DNA of 64,000 nucleotides from Datisca glomerata. Its lineage: Eukaryota > Streptophyta > Magnoliopsida > Cucurbitales > Datiscaceae. Under the pieces are notes generated by a model, which was not told the origin of the DNA, did no database searches, and saw only the letters and a program-made list of their open reading frames with translations. Below, in pieces: positions 22,241 to 35,103 of this stretch. The DNA lies in the NCBI GenBank assembly GCA_003255025.1, contig QANY01012022.1:124001-188000 (forward strand). The letters are read 5' to 3'. The position numbers were made by a program, and so were the translations under genes. Positions within the stretch are counted from its first letter, which is position 1. Every line of letters starts with the position of its first letter.

Positions 22241-23372
22241 TGTTATACCTATTTTTCGAGCACGTAAATAAGACCTTTAAGGGCACGTTAATGCGGCTAA
22301 GACCTTTTATACTCTTGAATAAGTGTTTGAGTGTCACAAAGATTATTGACCCTGGGGCCTAAGCCTCGGGGACGCTTATCAACCTCGAGGCGTAAACCTC
22401 AGGGAAGCTAACCCACCCTAGGGCCTGTACCTCAGGGAAGCTCATCAACCTCGGGGCCTAGGCCTTGGGAAAGATTACCCACCCCTGGCCCAGGCCTTGG
22501 GGAAGCTCATCAACCTCGAGGCTTATGGCTCCTGGAAGCTCATCAACCTCGGGGCCTTCGAGAAGCTCATCAACCCCAGGGCCTAGGTCTCGGGGCAAGC
22601 TGCCCACCCTGGGGCCTAGTGCTTTGAGGGATTTTACCCTCCTCGAGGCCAACCATCCCGGGACCCTTAAGCTTTGCAGATGCTGCTCGTGTGATTCAAC
22701 TTGTGTTTTGAGTAAGTTCTAACAAAAAGAGGTCCACTTGACGAAGGACTTAAGGGTGGGGAATCTCCCGCCTCAATTCAAATAGGGCACCTTGGGCGAG
22801 GTAGAAGTTTGCAGAGTGTCATCATATACATTTAATACACCTATGTCAATTAGAGATGGGGGTATGAGAAAAAGCAGGAAGCCCACTATCTAATGAGTCA
22901 GTCAACATTCACCCATCATGGTGTTATCATAAACATTTAATACGACTGTCCAATAGAGGCTAAGGAAGTACATTGTGGGATAGAGGACACTCTGTTCTGA
23001 CACCCGAGGTCATCATCTGTTACCTCGTACCCCACCTAGCCAATCAGAGATGTCTGAAACCGGGGCTGGTTCGAGGAGGCATCTCATTGGAGTAGAGGTC
23101 TGCTAATGTACGAAGACCAGCCCAACCTTAAGGTCAGCTTCCCACTGTAAATACCAGGATAAATGCACTTTTAGGGGTAGGTAAGAACTTTCAGCTATTT
23201 CTCTACTTTACTCTCTTCTTCCCCTTACTGTCTTAAACTTCAAAGGGGTAAAAAGGAGATTACCCCCTCTCATCTTGGTCTCATAATTTACCTTCCACAT
23301 TGCAGGTATGAAGAGAGAAGTGGATAGACACATTGCTGACCTAATCTCACCTCCAAGATTTAACCGTCAACA
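22241..23372 (+). repeat. 3' LTR of element D
   Basis: 1132 bp, TGTTATACCT...GTCAACA. It contains its own version of the 33-bp array (about 22345-22660), less regular than in the 5' LTR and without the exact 131-bp duplication. By eye the two LTRs differ at roughly one base in five over the first 120 bases. Confidence 0.9.
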
Positions 23373-23377
23373 AAATG
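23373..23377. other. Right target-site duplication of element D (AAATG)
   Basis: Exact copy of 17506-17510. Confidence 0.88.
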
Positions 23378-25241
23378 CATTAGATTAATAATTTGGACTA
23401 TTCTTATATGACAACAACAAACCCATCAAACGCATAATTGAAATCATAGTATAAGCCATTGCTTCCAAAAATCAAATCTTTTTCCTTTACCCATCATGTC
23501 ATACTTTAATCACTTTAGTGCTTCATTATAAGAACTGCAATAGGTAATAGGTACAAAGGTAAAATTGTGTTCCCAAAAAGAGAAGTGTAAAATATTCTAT
23601 TTTATTTACATGTATCTTCCACTTTTTATTTATTTAGTTCATATACGAACACGTCAAAACAAAAGGATTGAGAACAATAGGAAAAGAAAACCATATTTAG
23701 AATTATCGCTCAAAGAACGAAGCAGAAGAATTCAGAGAGTTTCTATGCTAAGTTAAATGCTCTTGCTGAGAAAGGCTCTAGCAGCGTGCTAGAAAAAAGA
23801 AGAAGATAATTAGTTTTCACACGAACATCATGATTATAAGGCACATAAGGTACATAAGGTTTGTTTTATGCTTTCGCATACTATATGATTCTCATAGCTT
23901 ACTAATTATATCTATAAATTAATAATTAAATTTTAGCATATTTAATTACAAGAAAACATTTTTCTTGATAGAAAAACATTCTTTACTTCATGAACTAACA
24001 AATGTGCCTCCGTGTATTTATTGCGAGGCTAAAATATTACAATATAAGCTACCAACATTTCGCTGCCATGGCATAATGTTATAGCATAATAACATCTTTT
24101 CATTTATTTCATTGAGAGTGAATTGGATAAAAAAATTGCTTCATCATGTGTTTATACATTCAAGAGTACAATGTCAGAATTACTTGGGCTTCTATTTATA
24201 CTGTGTTATACATTTATTTTACTAGAATTTATTTTACTAATTTCATCTTAAATACTTTAAAAAGGTTCTATGTTATGTAAATTACTAAGTCATATTTTTT
24301 ATGTATCTATTAAAAAATATTTTTATAAGAATACATAACATGCAACCCATTTGAGGTGTATCTAGTTCTTCTAGAAACTACGTCGTTTAGTTAGATGTTA
24401 AAAACTCAAGTAGGGTTTTTATTGAGTTGTGTTGAGGATTATCATCTGCATAATTGGTAGAGTAAGATTTAGATTTAGATTTAAGCATATAAATCTAACT
24501 TTAATACTTGAGATGTATATTTGAATATTGCTACATAGATTTGGAGCACGTGTATGTCGTGATCTCCCTTATATATGGTCTCTTGTGCAAGAAATAAACA
24601 ACGAACTGTTTAAGTCAAGTAACACCAGGTTATAAGTTCTTGTTAAAGATCCTTTGAAGAACCTTAAGTCAGTGTTGAGGAGGCATTAGAATGGATATTT
24701 TTAGGCCAAGCTAATATGACGTGGGTTGTTTACAGGATCGATGGATCAAGATCGTCGCATAGCCCACAACAAGGAATTGAAAAGGATGATCAATAGACAA
24801 ATAATTTCACTACTGACTACCATTGAAGATGGTATGTCAGATGTTAGGTCAGAACGGAAATAGATCTCTTCTTGTAAGGATCCAATATGATGAGATCTAT
24901 TAACAAAATCAAAGTCGTTCATGAAAAAATGAATGATCACGATTATCTCATCACGTTTGTCAATATGATTTGATTATTTTTTATTTTTTTTATTTTATTT
25001 TTTAGAGATATTAAATCTGAATCATCTATTTTTAAAATAGACAATCTATATTTAACTGGATTCTATTCTCTTCTTGATCTCACAGGAACACATTTGTGAC
25101 ATTATTGAAAAGTCAAAGTCCCTTTATATCTTGACGCAAATCTAATTTATAAATGGCTTTTTCGGCAAAGTTCTCCACACATTCGTGGCACATCTAGCTC
25201 AGCAACTATTAGGCCCTTCCTATGTTGTAGCTAATGAAGAC
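23378..25241. other. AT-rich stretch without a recognised gene
   Basis: No LTR ends or transposon domains stand out. A short open stretch beginning at the ATG at 24739 (MDQDRRIAHNKELKRMI) is preceded by TTTACAG and could be a worn exon or gag start, but I cannot place it in a family. Confidence 0.45.
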
Positions 25242-25815
25242 TGTTGAAGGTAAATGAATAAGACTGCATGAACTAATTATATTAATACTAAGAATCGTTA
25301 TTACTTGAGAATTAAAGAAAAAGTAAAAAGTTGAAAGGAGAAATAAATAGATTGAGGATTGTAAAATTACAATGTCCTAGAGATAAAATTCGCCATCCAC
25401 TGGTGCTAGGAGACTACAACGACCGTCTCTGCAGCATACAATAATCTACGTTGAGGAACCAATCACGCAAACTTCTATCACAACTCTCGGTATTTTCACT
25501 CTCACAGACTAACATGAAAAGCGAATAAAAAATAATGAAGAACACTCTAATGCACTGTGTGTTGTGTGTTCTGCTCACTACCCAAGACATCTATTTATAG
25601 AGGAAGGACAATTGGAACTGCTTGATCATCAAGCAAAGAAGTTCCAAAATGTGAGCTTGAAGATCATGCAATGTAGTTTCATGAAGTGAGGAGCAAGAAA
25701 GAGACATCGCAAAAATAAACGTTGGAGAGGCTCTCTCTTTGAGTGATTCAAATCTTTCTTATCCAAGGAAAAACAAGAGAAAAATTCAGCAAAAATAAAG
25801 GGCTTGGATTTCTAC
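25242..25815 (-). repeat. LTR of copia family C (truncated, minus strand)
   Basis: The reverse complement aligns with 40685-40936: both share the GTATGCTGCAGAGA-like segment, GTCTCCTAGCACC, and the ATTCTTAGTATTAATA end. The element-orientation end is CCTTCAACA (TGTTGAAGG at 25242). A TATA box reads CTATAAATAG on the minus strand (25591-25600). It is cut at 25815, where copia B2 begins, so B2 appears to have inserted into it. Its own interior is absent here. Confidence 0.8.
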
Positions 25816-26444
25816 TGTTGGAATACGCGTTGAAGGCGTCGGAAGGCGTGGTGGTATTTAAAAAAAATTATGAAACGATAAACGATCATATCATGACACC
25901 CAAAGATGAAAACTTCTTAATTGAAAAACACTTTTTCGGATCGGATCCATCATTTATTTATATGTTAAATAAAAGAATACATGGATATAAAATATACCTC
26001 TTGCAATTTACTCAATCGTCCTTGCAATACAACAATCTTGCTTTCCCACAAACGATAGACCTCGAGATCCACACCACGATGTTCCAAGTCAATCCTCATA
26101 CATACTAGACCATGTGTGGGAATGTAGAATATATCAAGAACACTTTTTTGTCTCTAGATGTACTCAGCACATGAGATCTAGAGATTTACGAGAAGAATTA
26201 ATTTGTGAGACACAATTCTAATTGAAAAACAATTAAAAGATCTTCACAATGGTTTGTTTATTAACTTTTTAATCTTAGAGAGTTTCACCCCTGATTGCAA
26301 CTGTGTTGTTAGCACACTGAATCCAATAGAATCATATCAATATATGTTATAAAAAATGGCATATCGGATTTTTTAGGGATTTACATAAAATAATAAATTA
26401 ATTACAAATGTGTAATTGAAGTGAGACCCAAAACAATTGTACAA

Positions 26445-26578
26445 CACTGTAGTGCCACACGACACTGTGTATGCCGTGAAGAGTCATAGTGCCTCATGAC
26501 ATTGTAGTTTCACGGCACCACTGTAGTGGACACTACAGTGTGCCCCGTCCCACTGTAGTGACACGTGTCACTACAGTA
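26445..26578. repeat. Palindrome cluster (CACTGTAGTG) in LTR-B
   Basis: CACTGTAGTG occurs at 26445, 26519 and 26551 and its complement CACTACAGTG at 26531. 26519-26540 is a 10-bp inverted repeat with a 2-base spacer. 26551-26578 is a 28-bp palindrome with one mismatched end pair. Such sequence can extrude as a cruciform or fold in RNA. Confidence 0.9.
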
Positions 26579-27197
26579 CTCCATGTCAATCTCTGATTCA
26601 AAATCAATGATTGACATGTGGCAGTCCAACATGTCACGTGGCAATTTTTGTGAATTTATTATTTATTTTAATCAGATAAATATCTAGATATTAGTTAATT
26701 CAGAAATTAACTTATCTGATCATCCCTATCAACTAACTTATTTATTAGTTCAAACAACAGATTTAGTTGATTCAAAATTTGAATTATTATCTCATAATAA
26801 GTAAACATGATCTAATTTCATAAATTAGATATTTTATCTCACTTATCGATTAACACAAATTAATCGATATTATTATTTAAGGATAATTTTTGGAAATTAC
26901 ATGAAATAATTCAATTAATGAATTCTTAACTAATTAATCATACATAATTATATCATACTTATATACTTGCCCTAGAAGTATAGATCTTTTTACAAGTCAG
27001 TCATTTTCTCATGTCCTGAAATATTCATACCATAAGCTGTGTAGTATAGAAGTGACTTGGGGAACATGGACCCATAATCGTAAGCTCCAATAAATCAGAT
27101 TATTAATTAAACTATTTAATTAAATAATCTTATTGATTAATTTCATTATTACTCCATTATAAACATGAAATTTCACTATTAGAGATTACAGAATGTA

Positions 27198-27362
27198 TTT
27201 ACATAGTATTATCAGGTAGTCCATTGATATAACATTTCATGTAGTTCGGTCCTTCAATTATTGGTTCGTAAATTAGAACTTTACATAGTATTATCAGGTA
27301 GTCCATTGATATAACCATTTCATGTAGTTCGGTCCTTCAATTATTGGTTCGTAAATTAGAGC
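27198..27362. repeat. 82-bp tandem duplication within the B2 LTR
   Basis: TTTACATAGTATTATCAGGT to TCGTAAATTAGA occurs twice, at 27198 and 27280, differing by one inserted C and a base at the end. The other two LTR-B copies have a single unit, so it arose in this copy. Confidence 0.92.
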
Positions 27363-28136
27363 TTTTCAAAATTATCATTCTACCCTTCTGATTATCTCTT
27401 GATCTTCAAGTACCATTATTTCACTAGTGAATGGCAAATTTATAACCGTATTATAAATTTGAGCTCAAACTAACAATTAAATAAACTAATATACGATCTG
27501 TTAGAAAAATTTGGATTCCAAATCATGTAAGATCATGTTCATAACAATCCATATGACTGAATATCCAAAATAAAATCCACTAACCTATTTTACAAATAAT
27601 CTTTAACGAGTGAATCAAAAAATCTAGTAGATATGCATAAGACTTTATGACTCAGACTGATCTATATATGATCATCAGATTGATGTGTATTAAATATTTA
27701 TGATAAACAACAAGTTAATAAAGATATTAATCCACATCGGTCTTGTCATATATAATCTTATTATATAATGTACCCTCACTAAGATGTCTATCCATATTAT
27801 TATCCGGATCTAGATCACATGCATTCATAATACTTAGTGAACTGTGCTAGCAACCATTCATGAGAGATTCCATACTTTAATATGTTGCTGACAATTTTAT
27901 TCATTATCTATGACCTTAATCTTATTGTCCTTATACAAGATCATAATCTCGTTAACGAATATGAAATTTTCAGATATACATAAATTATTCAACAATAATT
28001 TAAAAGAACAATTATAAGAAAAATGTAATTTCATTAATTTCATTTTTAAAATATCTAAACACATGCTTTGGGGGCAGTATGCCCAAATCTGGCATCTCTC
28101 TCAACCACATATTTCATACATGTCCCTCAAATTCTT

Positions 28137-29782
28137 ATTTGGTGGAATCCTATTAGTCATCTGACGTTCTTCGTTCTTCATAGAACTCGAATCAGTATTC
28201 ACGCCAACAACCACTCGTAGGATTTGTAAGTATATCTCAATCAGATGTTGATTAAGAATTGAGTGTGGGCTCTCAAAACAACTGGAGAAGAAAATGTAAA
28301 ATTTTCCTTTTTTTCAATGGATTTCGGCAGCAAGCAGGGGGAGGGAGAGAAACTCTTTTCTGCTATGTGTAATCACACACTGTGTAAGGGTTAGAGATGC
28401 AACCCTATTGTCAGGGATGTAACCCTATTGTCATCCCTTATATATTAATTATGAAATTTGCACATATACCTCTATATGTTAAATTATAAAAAATTCAGCC
28501 CTTAATGTTTGTTATTACCGAAAAATTGCGTATCTCCCTAGAGTCAATGTTGTGTCCAAATTCATCAATCTAAATTGATAAATTAAATTGAACTCCATCA
28601 ATTAATTAATTAATATATTTTATTTACTAATTATCCAATAATTAGAAAATAACTAATTAATTAATTTGAACATTAATTACTTACTCTTCACTAATTAAGT
28701 GAGAATACCTACACATATGAGTTCGGGAAATATATGTTAGTCCAAAACATATTTTTGGTTAAACTGATGTTGTTTTTCAATCCTGTCCTTATGAGCTACT
28801 CCTAAGACCGAATTGACCCACATGAATAAAGTTATAGGACTCAAATACTCGGTGAATTTATCTACATAAATTCCCGGCCTTAATCCTGACATCGTACGAC
28901 TCCACTATAAGTCTAATGCCGAATCAACTCTCGATTAATGCACGCTATATTTTCTGTTAGTGCAAATAAACATTTTTTTCACGGTCCACAAAATATTTTA
29001 CCTGTTTAGTTATTATTTCTTTAACTCCTTTATTGATTGCAAATAAGAAAGACATAATAGTGAATTGTCTCACACAGTTCACCAGGTCTTATTCAATAAT
29101 TCCTTTCATCGAATACTCGGCAAAGTTAATTTATTCAAACACGCATCAATAAAGTATAAGTTGATATTGTTGCATTCGCAATCTCACCACGAATTTTCAT
29201 ATTTGTGAATCACGCAATTCTAACATAGTTGAATCATGATCTCAACAGTTGAGGTGTTGTCCGGCAATTCGAACTCACTCCTTTGGCATATCAAATATTG
29301 TAACTTAATACGTTAAGTTTAGTATTCACCTCAAGATTCAGATAATTACAAAATTACCTTTATAGGTGTAACTATTAGATTTAGAGCTAGATAAACGGCT
29401 TTGCTCTAAACTAATTATAACTGGTCTATTCAACATGTTCTACAATATGTCTAGGTCAACCTATAGAGTCTCTACTCTAATGCCCCAAGACTGGCATCCT
29501 TTGGTTCAATCTAACAATCGTAATTAGACTCGATTGCTCAGTCAATCCTAAAACTTGGAATAACATTATGAACTATTTCAGAAGAGTTTGTCTGGAAGAC
29601 CCCTCAGTATTTACTCTTTTTACGTTTACAATAGTTCTAGGACTTGAGTAAATTATAAACACATTTTAATTAATAGAATAACTTTCATTCTTGCATTAAA
29701 TTGAGTAATACAAAATGTCTGAGAAGTAACTAAATACTCAGAAATAGTTATTACACTCTACTTTATGGATATAACTCCAGCA
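28137..29782 (-). repeat. 3' LTR of copia A2 (truncated)
   Basis: The element-orientation start is TGCTGGAGTTATATCC (plus-strand end CCAGCA at 29782), preceded on the minus strand by AAGTGAAAAAT, a worn polypurine tract. It aligns with 8514-10272 and 12274-13178. The plus-strand left end stops near GGTGGAATCC, before the family's final ~215 bp. Confidence 0.85.
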
Positions 29783-29839
29783 ATTTTTCACTTGGACTTA
29801 AGTAGGCGTGTACAGTCTCGTATCTCCATGCCCTCCATA

Positions 29840-32800
29840 TCACCATAAAAAAACTTTAATGCTTAAAGTTTTCATGAATGGATCTACTAGGTTATTGACC
29901 GTTGATATGTATGTTATTACAACATCACCACGCTTAATAATCTCTCTAATGAGGTAATACTTATGCTTTATGTGTTTGGATCTTTTACGGCTCCTTGGTT
30001 CTTTCAAATTCAATACTACCCCACTATTATCGCAATAAAGTGTCATGAGCTTGTCAGCTTTAGGAACAACTTCCAAAGTCTTCAATAATATTCTAAGCCA
30101 TACAACCTCGTTAGCAGCTTCAAAAGCCACCACATACCTAGTTTCCATGGTAGAATCAACAATGTAAGATTACTTTATACTTCTCCATACAATTGCTCTA
30201 CCATTCAGGATGAACATCAATCCTGAAGTGGATCTCCTAGAATCCTTGTCTACTTGAAAATTAGAATCAGTATACCCCGTCATATTCATGTCAGTACCTG
30301 AAACACAAGTATGTAGTTCCTTATTCTCCTAAGATACTTAAGAATATGCTTGACTACAATGCAATGCTCGAGTCCAGGGTTTGATTAAAAATGACTCACC
30401 ATGCCCACCGCGTAGCAAATGTGTGGCCAAGTGCAAAACATCGCATACATGCGATTTCCTATGACTGAGGAATAGAGAATCTTTCTCATGTCTTCCTCTT
30501 CTTGAGGAGTCTTGGGAGACTGCTCCTTGGAGAGGCTGACTTCATGCCTGAAAGGAAGATATCCTTTCTTGTTATATTGCAATACTTAAGTGATCCATCA
30601 CCTTATCAATATAGGATGTTTGAGACAGTGTCAATTGTTCATTCTTCCGATCCTGAAAGATCTGAATACCTAGGACAAAGACAACTTCTCCAAGATCCTT
30701 ATCAAATTACTTTGCAAGCCAAATCTTGACATCAGACAATTTTCCTACATCATTCCCAATGAGCAGAATATTATCCATGTACAAAACCAGAAAAACCACC
30801 TTCCCTTCGTGTGTCACCTTATACACACAGGGTTCATCCATTAACTGCTCAAAATCAAACCTTTTGACAGTTTCATCGAATCTGATATTCCACGATAGGG
30901 GTCCATAAATGGATTTCAGCAATTCACAAACCTTGCCCTCCTAGCATTTCATCATGAACACGCCTGGTTGAGTAATATAATTGCGCTCTTCAAGATTTCC
31001 ATTTAGAAAAGAAGTTTTGAGATCCATCTGCTAGATTTCATAATCGAGGGCAGCAACAATGGACATAAGGATCCATATGGATTTAAGCATGACCATCGGT
31101 GAGAAGGTATCCTCATAGTCAATACCTCTTAGGTATACCCTTTGGCTATTAGCCTAGCTTTGAATGTCTCCACATTCCCATCCGAAGCTTTCTTTTTCTT
31201 ATTAATCCATTTACATCCTACAAGTTTTACTCCTTCATGAGGATCTACAAGTTTCCAGACTCCGTTTGAGTATATCGATTATATATCAATTTTCATGGCT
31301 CCTTGCCATTGATTTTCTTTAGGACCAGCCATGGCCTGTGAGTAGGAGACAGGATCATCATGATACTTATTTAAGACTGCTGTTAAGGCATTTTCATAAG
31401 ACATGTACCTTTCAGGCTGTCTCACAACCCTCCCACTACGTTAAGTCTCCATAAGCTCTAGCTCTTACTGTGGTTCTTCCATTATTCAATAAGAAATAAC
31501 TTCTGATTGGGGAGTCAGTCTCCTCCCACTCAAAAATTCCTCTAGCACAAGAGTGCTTCTCGACTTCACACTTCTTATATAGTCCTTTTCAAGAAAACAT
31601 GCGTTCGTGCTCACGAATATTTTCTTGTCAATTGGACTATAAAAGATGTGTCCTTTCGTCCCCTTGGGATATCTTACAAACAAGCATAATTCTGATTGAC
31701 TGACCAACTTGTTGGGCATCCCCATATTCTAAGGTGGTTTACGGATGACTTTCGTCCATTCCATCTTTCATATGACGTAACAGGCACCGTCTTTGATGGA
31801 ACTTGGTTTAGAATGTATGCTGCTATTTCCAAGGAATATCCTCTGAATGAATCTGGAAGGGATGAGTAACTCATCATTGATCTAACTATATCTAATAGAG
31901 TTTGATTTGTTCTCTCTGACAAACCATTTTATTCAAGAGCGCCATGTGCTGTTAGCTGAGAAAGAATACCTTTTTCCTTAAGAAAGTCTTCGAACTCTCC
32001 TAGCAAGTACTCTCCACCACGATCATATCGTAGCATTTTGATTTGTTTCTCTAATTGCTTTTCGACCATAGCCTTGTACTCTTTGAAATTTTCAAAGGTT
32101 TCAGACTTTTTATGCTTTAGATAAACTGGTCCAAAATGTGAGTAGTCCTTGGTGAATGTTACAAAGTATTCATAACCTCTTCTTGCTTGGATATTTAATT
32201 TCCCACATACATCACTATGTATGAGTTCGAGGCATTGAGTGACTCTTTCATCAATTTGTTGAAAAGGGTCTCTTGGTCATTTTGTATTCTATACAAGACA
32301 CATGTGGGTAGTGATCCCACACTTAAAATTTGCAATCGACCATCATTTGTATGTCTTTTAATCATGCCCACGCTAATGTGGCCAAGACGTAAGTGACACA
32401 AATATGTTAGATCAGTTGAGTTAGACTTCAAACTTTTACTATCACTTTATAAATAAGTTTTTACTTCAGTGTCACATATTCTTTGAACTATTGGTTTTAC
32501 ATAAAATAATTTATTTATTACACGTGCAGTAGTAATCAAGCAATTATTTTTAAAAATATCAAAACCTTTATCAATGAAATTCAAATTGAATCCTTGCTCA
32601 ATTAAACTTGCTACTGAAATAAGGTTCTTCCCAAAAACCTAGAAATAATAAATATCACGTAAAACCATAAAAATGTTACCAAATGATAATTTAATAGTTC
32701 CGCAAGATACACCCCATACTAATGCTCCATGTCCCCAACGGAAGGTGAACTCGCCCTTGCAAGCCTTCTGATTTTCCTGAACCTCTACAAGGAACAACGG

Positions 32801-33680
32801 ATATGGTTAGTGGCTGCAGAGTCTACAATCCATGAAAAAGTAGAGTCAGGCACATAACAAGCCTCAGTAACAAGTACTATACCTTTAGATCTCAACTTCT
32901 TGAGATACTCTGGGCAATTGCGTTTCCCATAACTCGAAGCTCCACAATGATGACACTTGTCTTTCGACTTGTCCACTTTTACAGTGCCCTTACCTTTCAC
33001 AACTTTTGAGTTCTGCTTCTTTACCATCTTTGGACCTCTCCTGTGTTTCCTTTTAGATCTAGAGGAGGAAGGCTTGCTTTCAGTAAAGTTTTCCTCTCCA
33101 ATCTTCCCCTTGCCCTTAAGAAAAAAGGTCTCAGCAGCTTGCAGTTCCTTCATCAGCTCAAGAAGTGAGTTACTTAACTTATTCATTGAATAATTAAGTT
33201 TGAAGTTCTCAAAAGTGTCAGGTAGAGTCTCAAGAATCATATCAACTTGTGTCTCACCATATACCTCAGCACCCATGATCTCCATAATAGGTTCTCTGAC
33301 AGAAGTTCTAGGTTTCATCATGCAATTCATGAAGTTTTGCACAACAACTTGTTTGGCTTGACGACCCTAATCTCTAAACATTTCGGTGATGTTCAACATC
33401 ATATCGGTTGCAGTTTCCATGTCTTGATGATGTTGTTATAACACATTACAAAAGCCAATATGTAACACATGACGATCTCATACGAACCTAACCTAGAATC
33501 ATAAGCATCCTTTTTCTCTTGAGTCGATTCAGTAATAGGCTCAAGGAGACAAATGGTGGTGAGCACGAACTTGTGCTTTTCTATCGTTAGCATGATATCA
33601 AGATTACATTTCCAATTTATGTAATTTTCACCAGTAAATTTGTTCGCGTTTAAGATAGTTGAGAAGGGGGATAGCAACAT
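29840..33680 (-). pseudogene. Copia gag-pol polyprotein of A2
   Basis: Domains in order on the minus strand: gag from the ATG at 33680 (LNANKFTGENYINWK); zinc knuckle CHHCGASSYGKRNC with Tyr in place of His (about 32950); protease WIVDSAATNH (about 32820); pre-integrase HLRLGHIS (about 32390); integrase end ERTNQTLLDIVRSMMSYSSL (about 31915); reverse transcriptase with YMDN in place of YxDD (about 30780); and RNase H end (30148-29840) with YCDNSG and DPFMK. At least five frameshifts and several stops separate the blocks. The intact protein would make capsid, process itself and integrate new copies. The YMDD-to-YMDN change needs one G-to-A step and alone would abolish reverse transcription. 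Confidence 0.88.
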
Positions 33681-35103
33681 GATTACTAAAAAGAATAATT
33701 AAAGTGGTGTAAATAAATACTCAATCATTTAGGAAAGTGTGATGTAAGATGAAAATACTTAAATATTTAAAAATCCAATAAAAAAAAATTTTCCATGATG
33801 TTGTGATTAACAACGATAGAATGTCTCATCTAAGGACAACATCCAAGCTACAACATATCGCATCAAGACTCCTTTCGTTTAGTTAACGCTTCTCAAGATG
33901 TCACTATATCTAGCTTAACCAATCACCAACGGTTTTGGTCACCTTAGCCCCATTGACTTGCCCCTATGTGGGATTTCAGTGTGCTTCGGTCGAAGTGTTT
34001 AACCAACGCACCTGCTTTTAAAGGTTGTCATGAACTAACAGTCTATCTAGGAACGGTCCTGCCTTACTAGTTCATTTACAAGCTTTAGCTTCTTAAGCAA
34101 CTTGATGACTCAAAGTGACATAATTCTCAAGTTTCTCCAACTGAAGAGAGGACTGCTAGGGCGGCTTTAAACCATTCTTCGTGCCACGATCAAGTTTTCA
34201 TTGGGAACCTTGAGAACTTTTCAACGTAAACGACCCTCCCACTTAATTTTTGGAAAAATGGATTTTTTCATTATTTTTTTCAAAAATTATAACTATTTAT
34301 TAATTTCAAAAAATAAGTTTAAAATATTATAAACTTTTATAAAATTTAAATCCCAACTTAAATTTATAACTTTTATAAAATTCACATTGTATTTAAATTA
34401 TACCCATTATGAATTTAAACTACAATGATGCATGCACATGTTACATGTCATATTGATATTGACATATCCCTATTTCTATATGACATGTTATATGATGATA
34501 CAAGATTAATAATAAATCATCCATTCTAAATTAACCTCTATATTGGCTCATTTCTAATTACAACCCATAAAAGAATAATAAATAAATTATAATTAATTTA
34601 AATACTAGTCTTCATGACGCCTGAAATCGTCTTTTTGTCCTTCAAGATGTCCCACCATTTTCACAACTCTTTACAACAATGCGGTCCCATTTTCAAATTT
34701 TAAATTTTTGATCAAAACCCTTTAATAAAGGAAAACAGTTTTCCTAATTAAATAATCCCTTTAAAATCCATTTTTAATATTTAAAATTCTAGAGATAAAA
34801 AGATAAATTGATAATTATTTTTTAAATTTAAAATCAAAAAGATAAAATAGATAATTGTCTTTTGAATTCAAAATTCAAAAGATAAAATAGATAATTATCG
34901 TTTGAATTCAAACTTCAAAAGATAAAAAGATAAAATTTGATATTTATCTTTTGAATTTTAATTATCTTTTATCCGTTTAAAACCTAAAACTCAAAATTTA
35001 AAAGATGAAAGATGAGATTAGAGTTTTTGTGAATCATCATAGGGCTTTCTAAACCCTAATTGTTATCGCCTAGGGTTTAACAAACCCTAGTCACCATGCA
35101 GGA
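33681..35103 (-). other. Leader of copia A2 with GATAAAA-type repeats and teloboxes
   Basis: It aligns with the A1 leader for about 1 kb. At 34795-35000 a ~50-bp unit containing AAAAGATAAAATAGATAATT repeats three to four times. At 35035-35095 CTAAACCCTAA, CCTAGGGTTTAA and AAACCCTAG are teloboxes, as also found in the A1 leader. Confidence 0.7.

Larger units (their letters stand above)
17511..23372 (+). mobile_element. Gag-only gypsy-type LTR element D (TR-GAG-like) with two internal tandem arrays
   Basis: LTRs at 17511-18533 and 22241-23372 are flanked by the perfect 5-bp duplication AAATG. Internally there is a primer-binding region (18534 onward), a degenerate gypsy gag (about 18740-19440), a 60-bp array (about 19895-20985), a 124-bp array (about 20986-22000), and a polypurine tract (22228-22240). 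No protease, reverse transcriptase, RNase H or integrase is present. This layout matches the non-autonomous class called TR-GAG in plants. The arrays hint at Tat-lineage parents. It moved using enzymes from another element. Confidence 0.85.
25816..28087 (-). repeat. LTR of copia B2 (3' LTR in element orientation)
   Basis: It aligns with 57177-59146 and 49773-51868. Plus-strand start is TGTTGGAATACGCG; plus-strand end is TATGCCCAA with the final ACA worn. Length is 2272 bp, increased by an 82-bp duplication at 27198-27362. It carries a cluster of perfect palindromes at 26445-26578. A purine-rich run on the minus strand just above it (GAGAGAGATG, about 28093-28104) sits where a polypurine tract would be. 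Confidence 0.85.
28137..35103 (-). mobile_element. Ty1/copia element A2 (nested in B2, both ends damaged)
   Basis: A minus-strand element of the same family as A1. It has a truncated 3' LTR (28137-29782), a broken gag-pol (29840-33680) and a leader (33681-35103). The 5' LTR is missing: the leader passes directly into a family-B gag at 35103/35104. The last ~215 bp of its 3' LTR are missing at 28137. The flanks on both sides are family B, so A2 lies inside B2, but deletions have removed the junctions and any target duplication. Confidence 0.82.

Noticed and set aside
25743..26108. 121-codon plus-strand frame
   Set aside because: It spans the junction of two LTR families (25815/25816) on their antisense strand, so it cannot be an old gene.
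25811..28092. TSD of copia B2 (tctac / tctgg)
   Set aside because: Only three of five bases agree and the LTR end is itself worn; B2 also extends beyond 28087, so these are not its two flanks.
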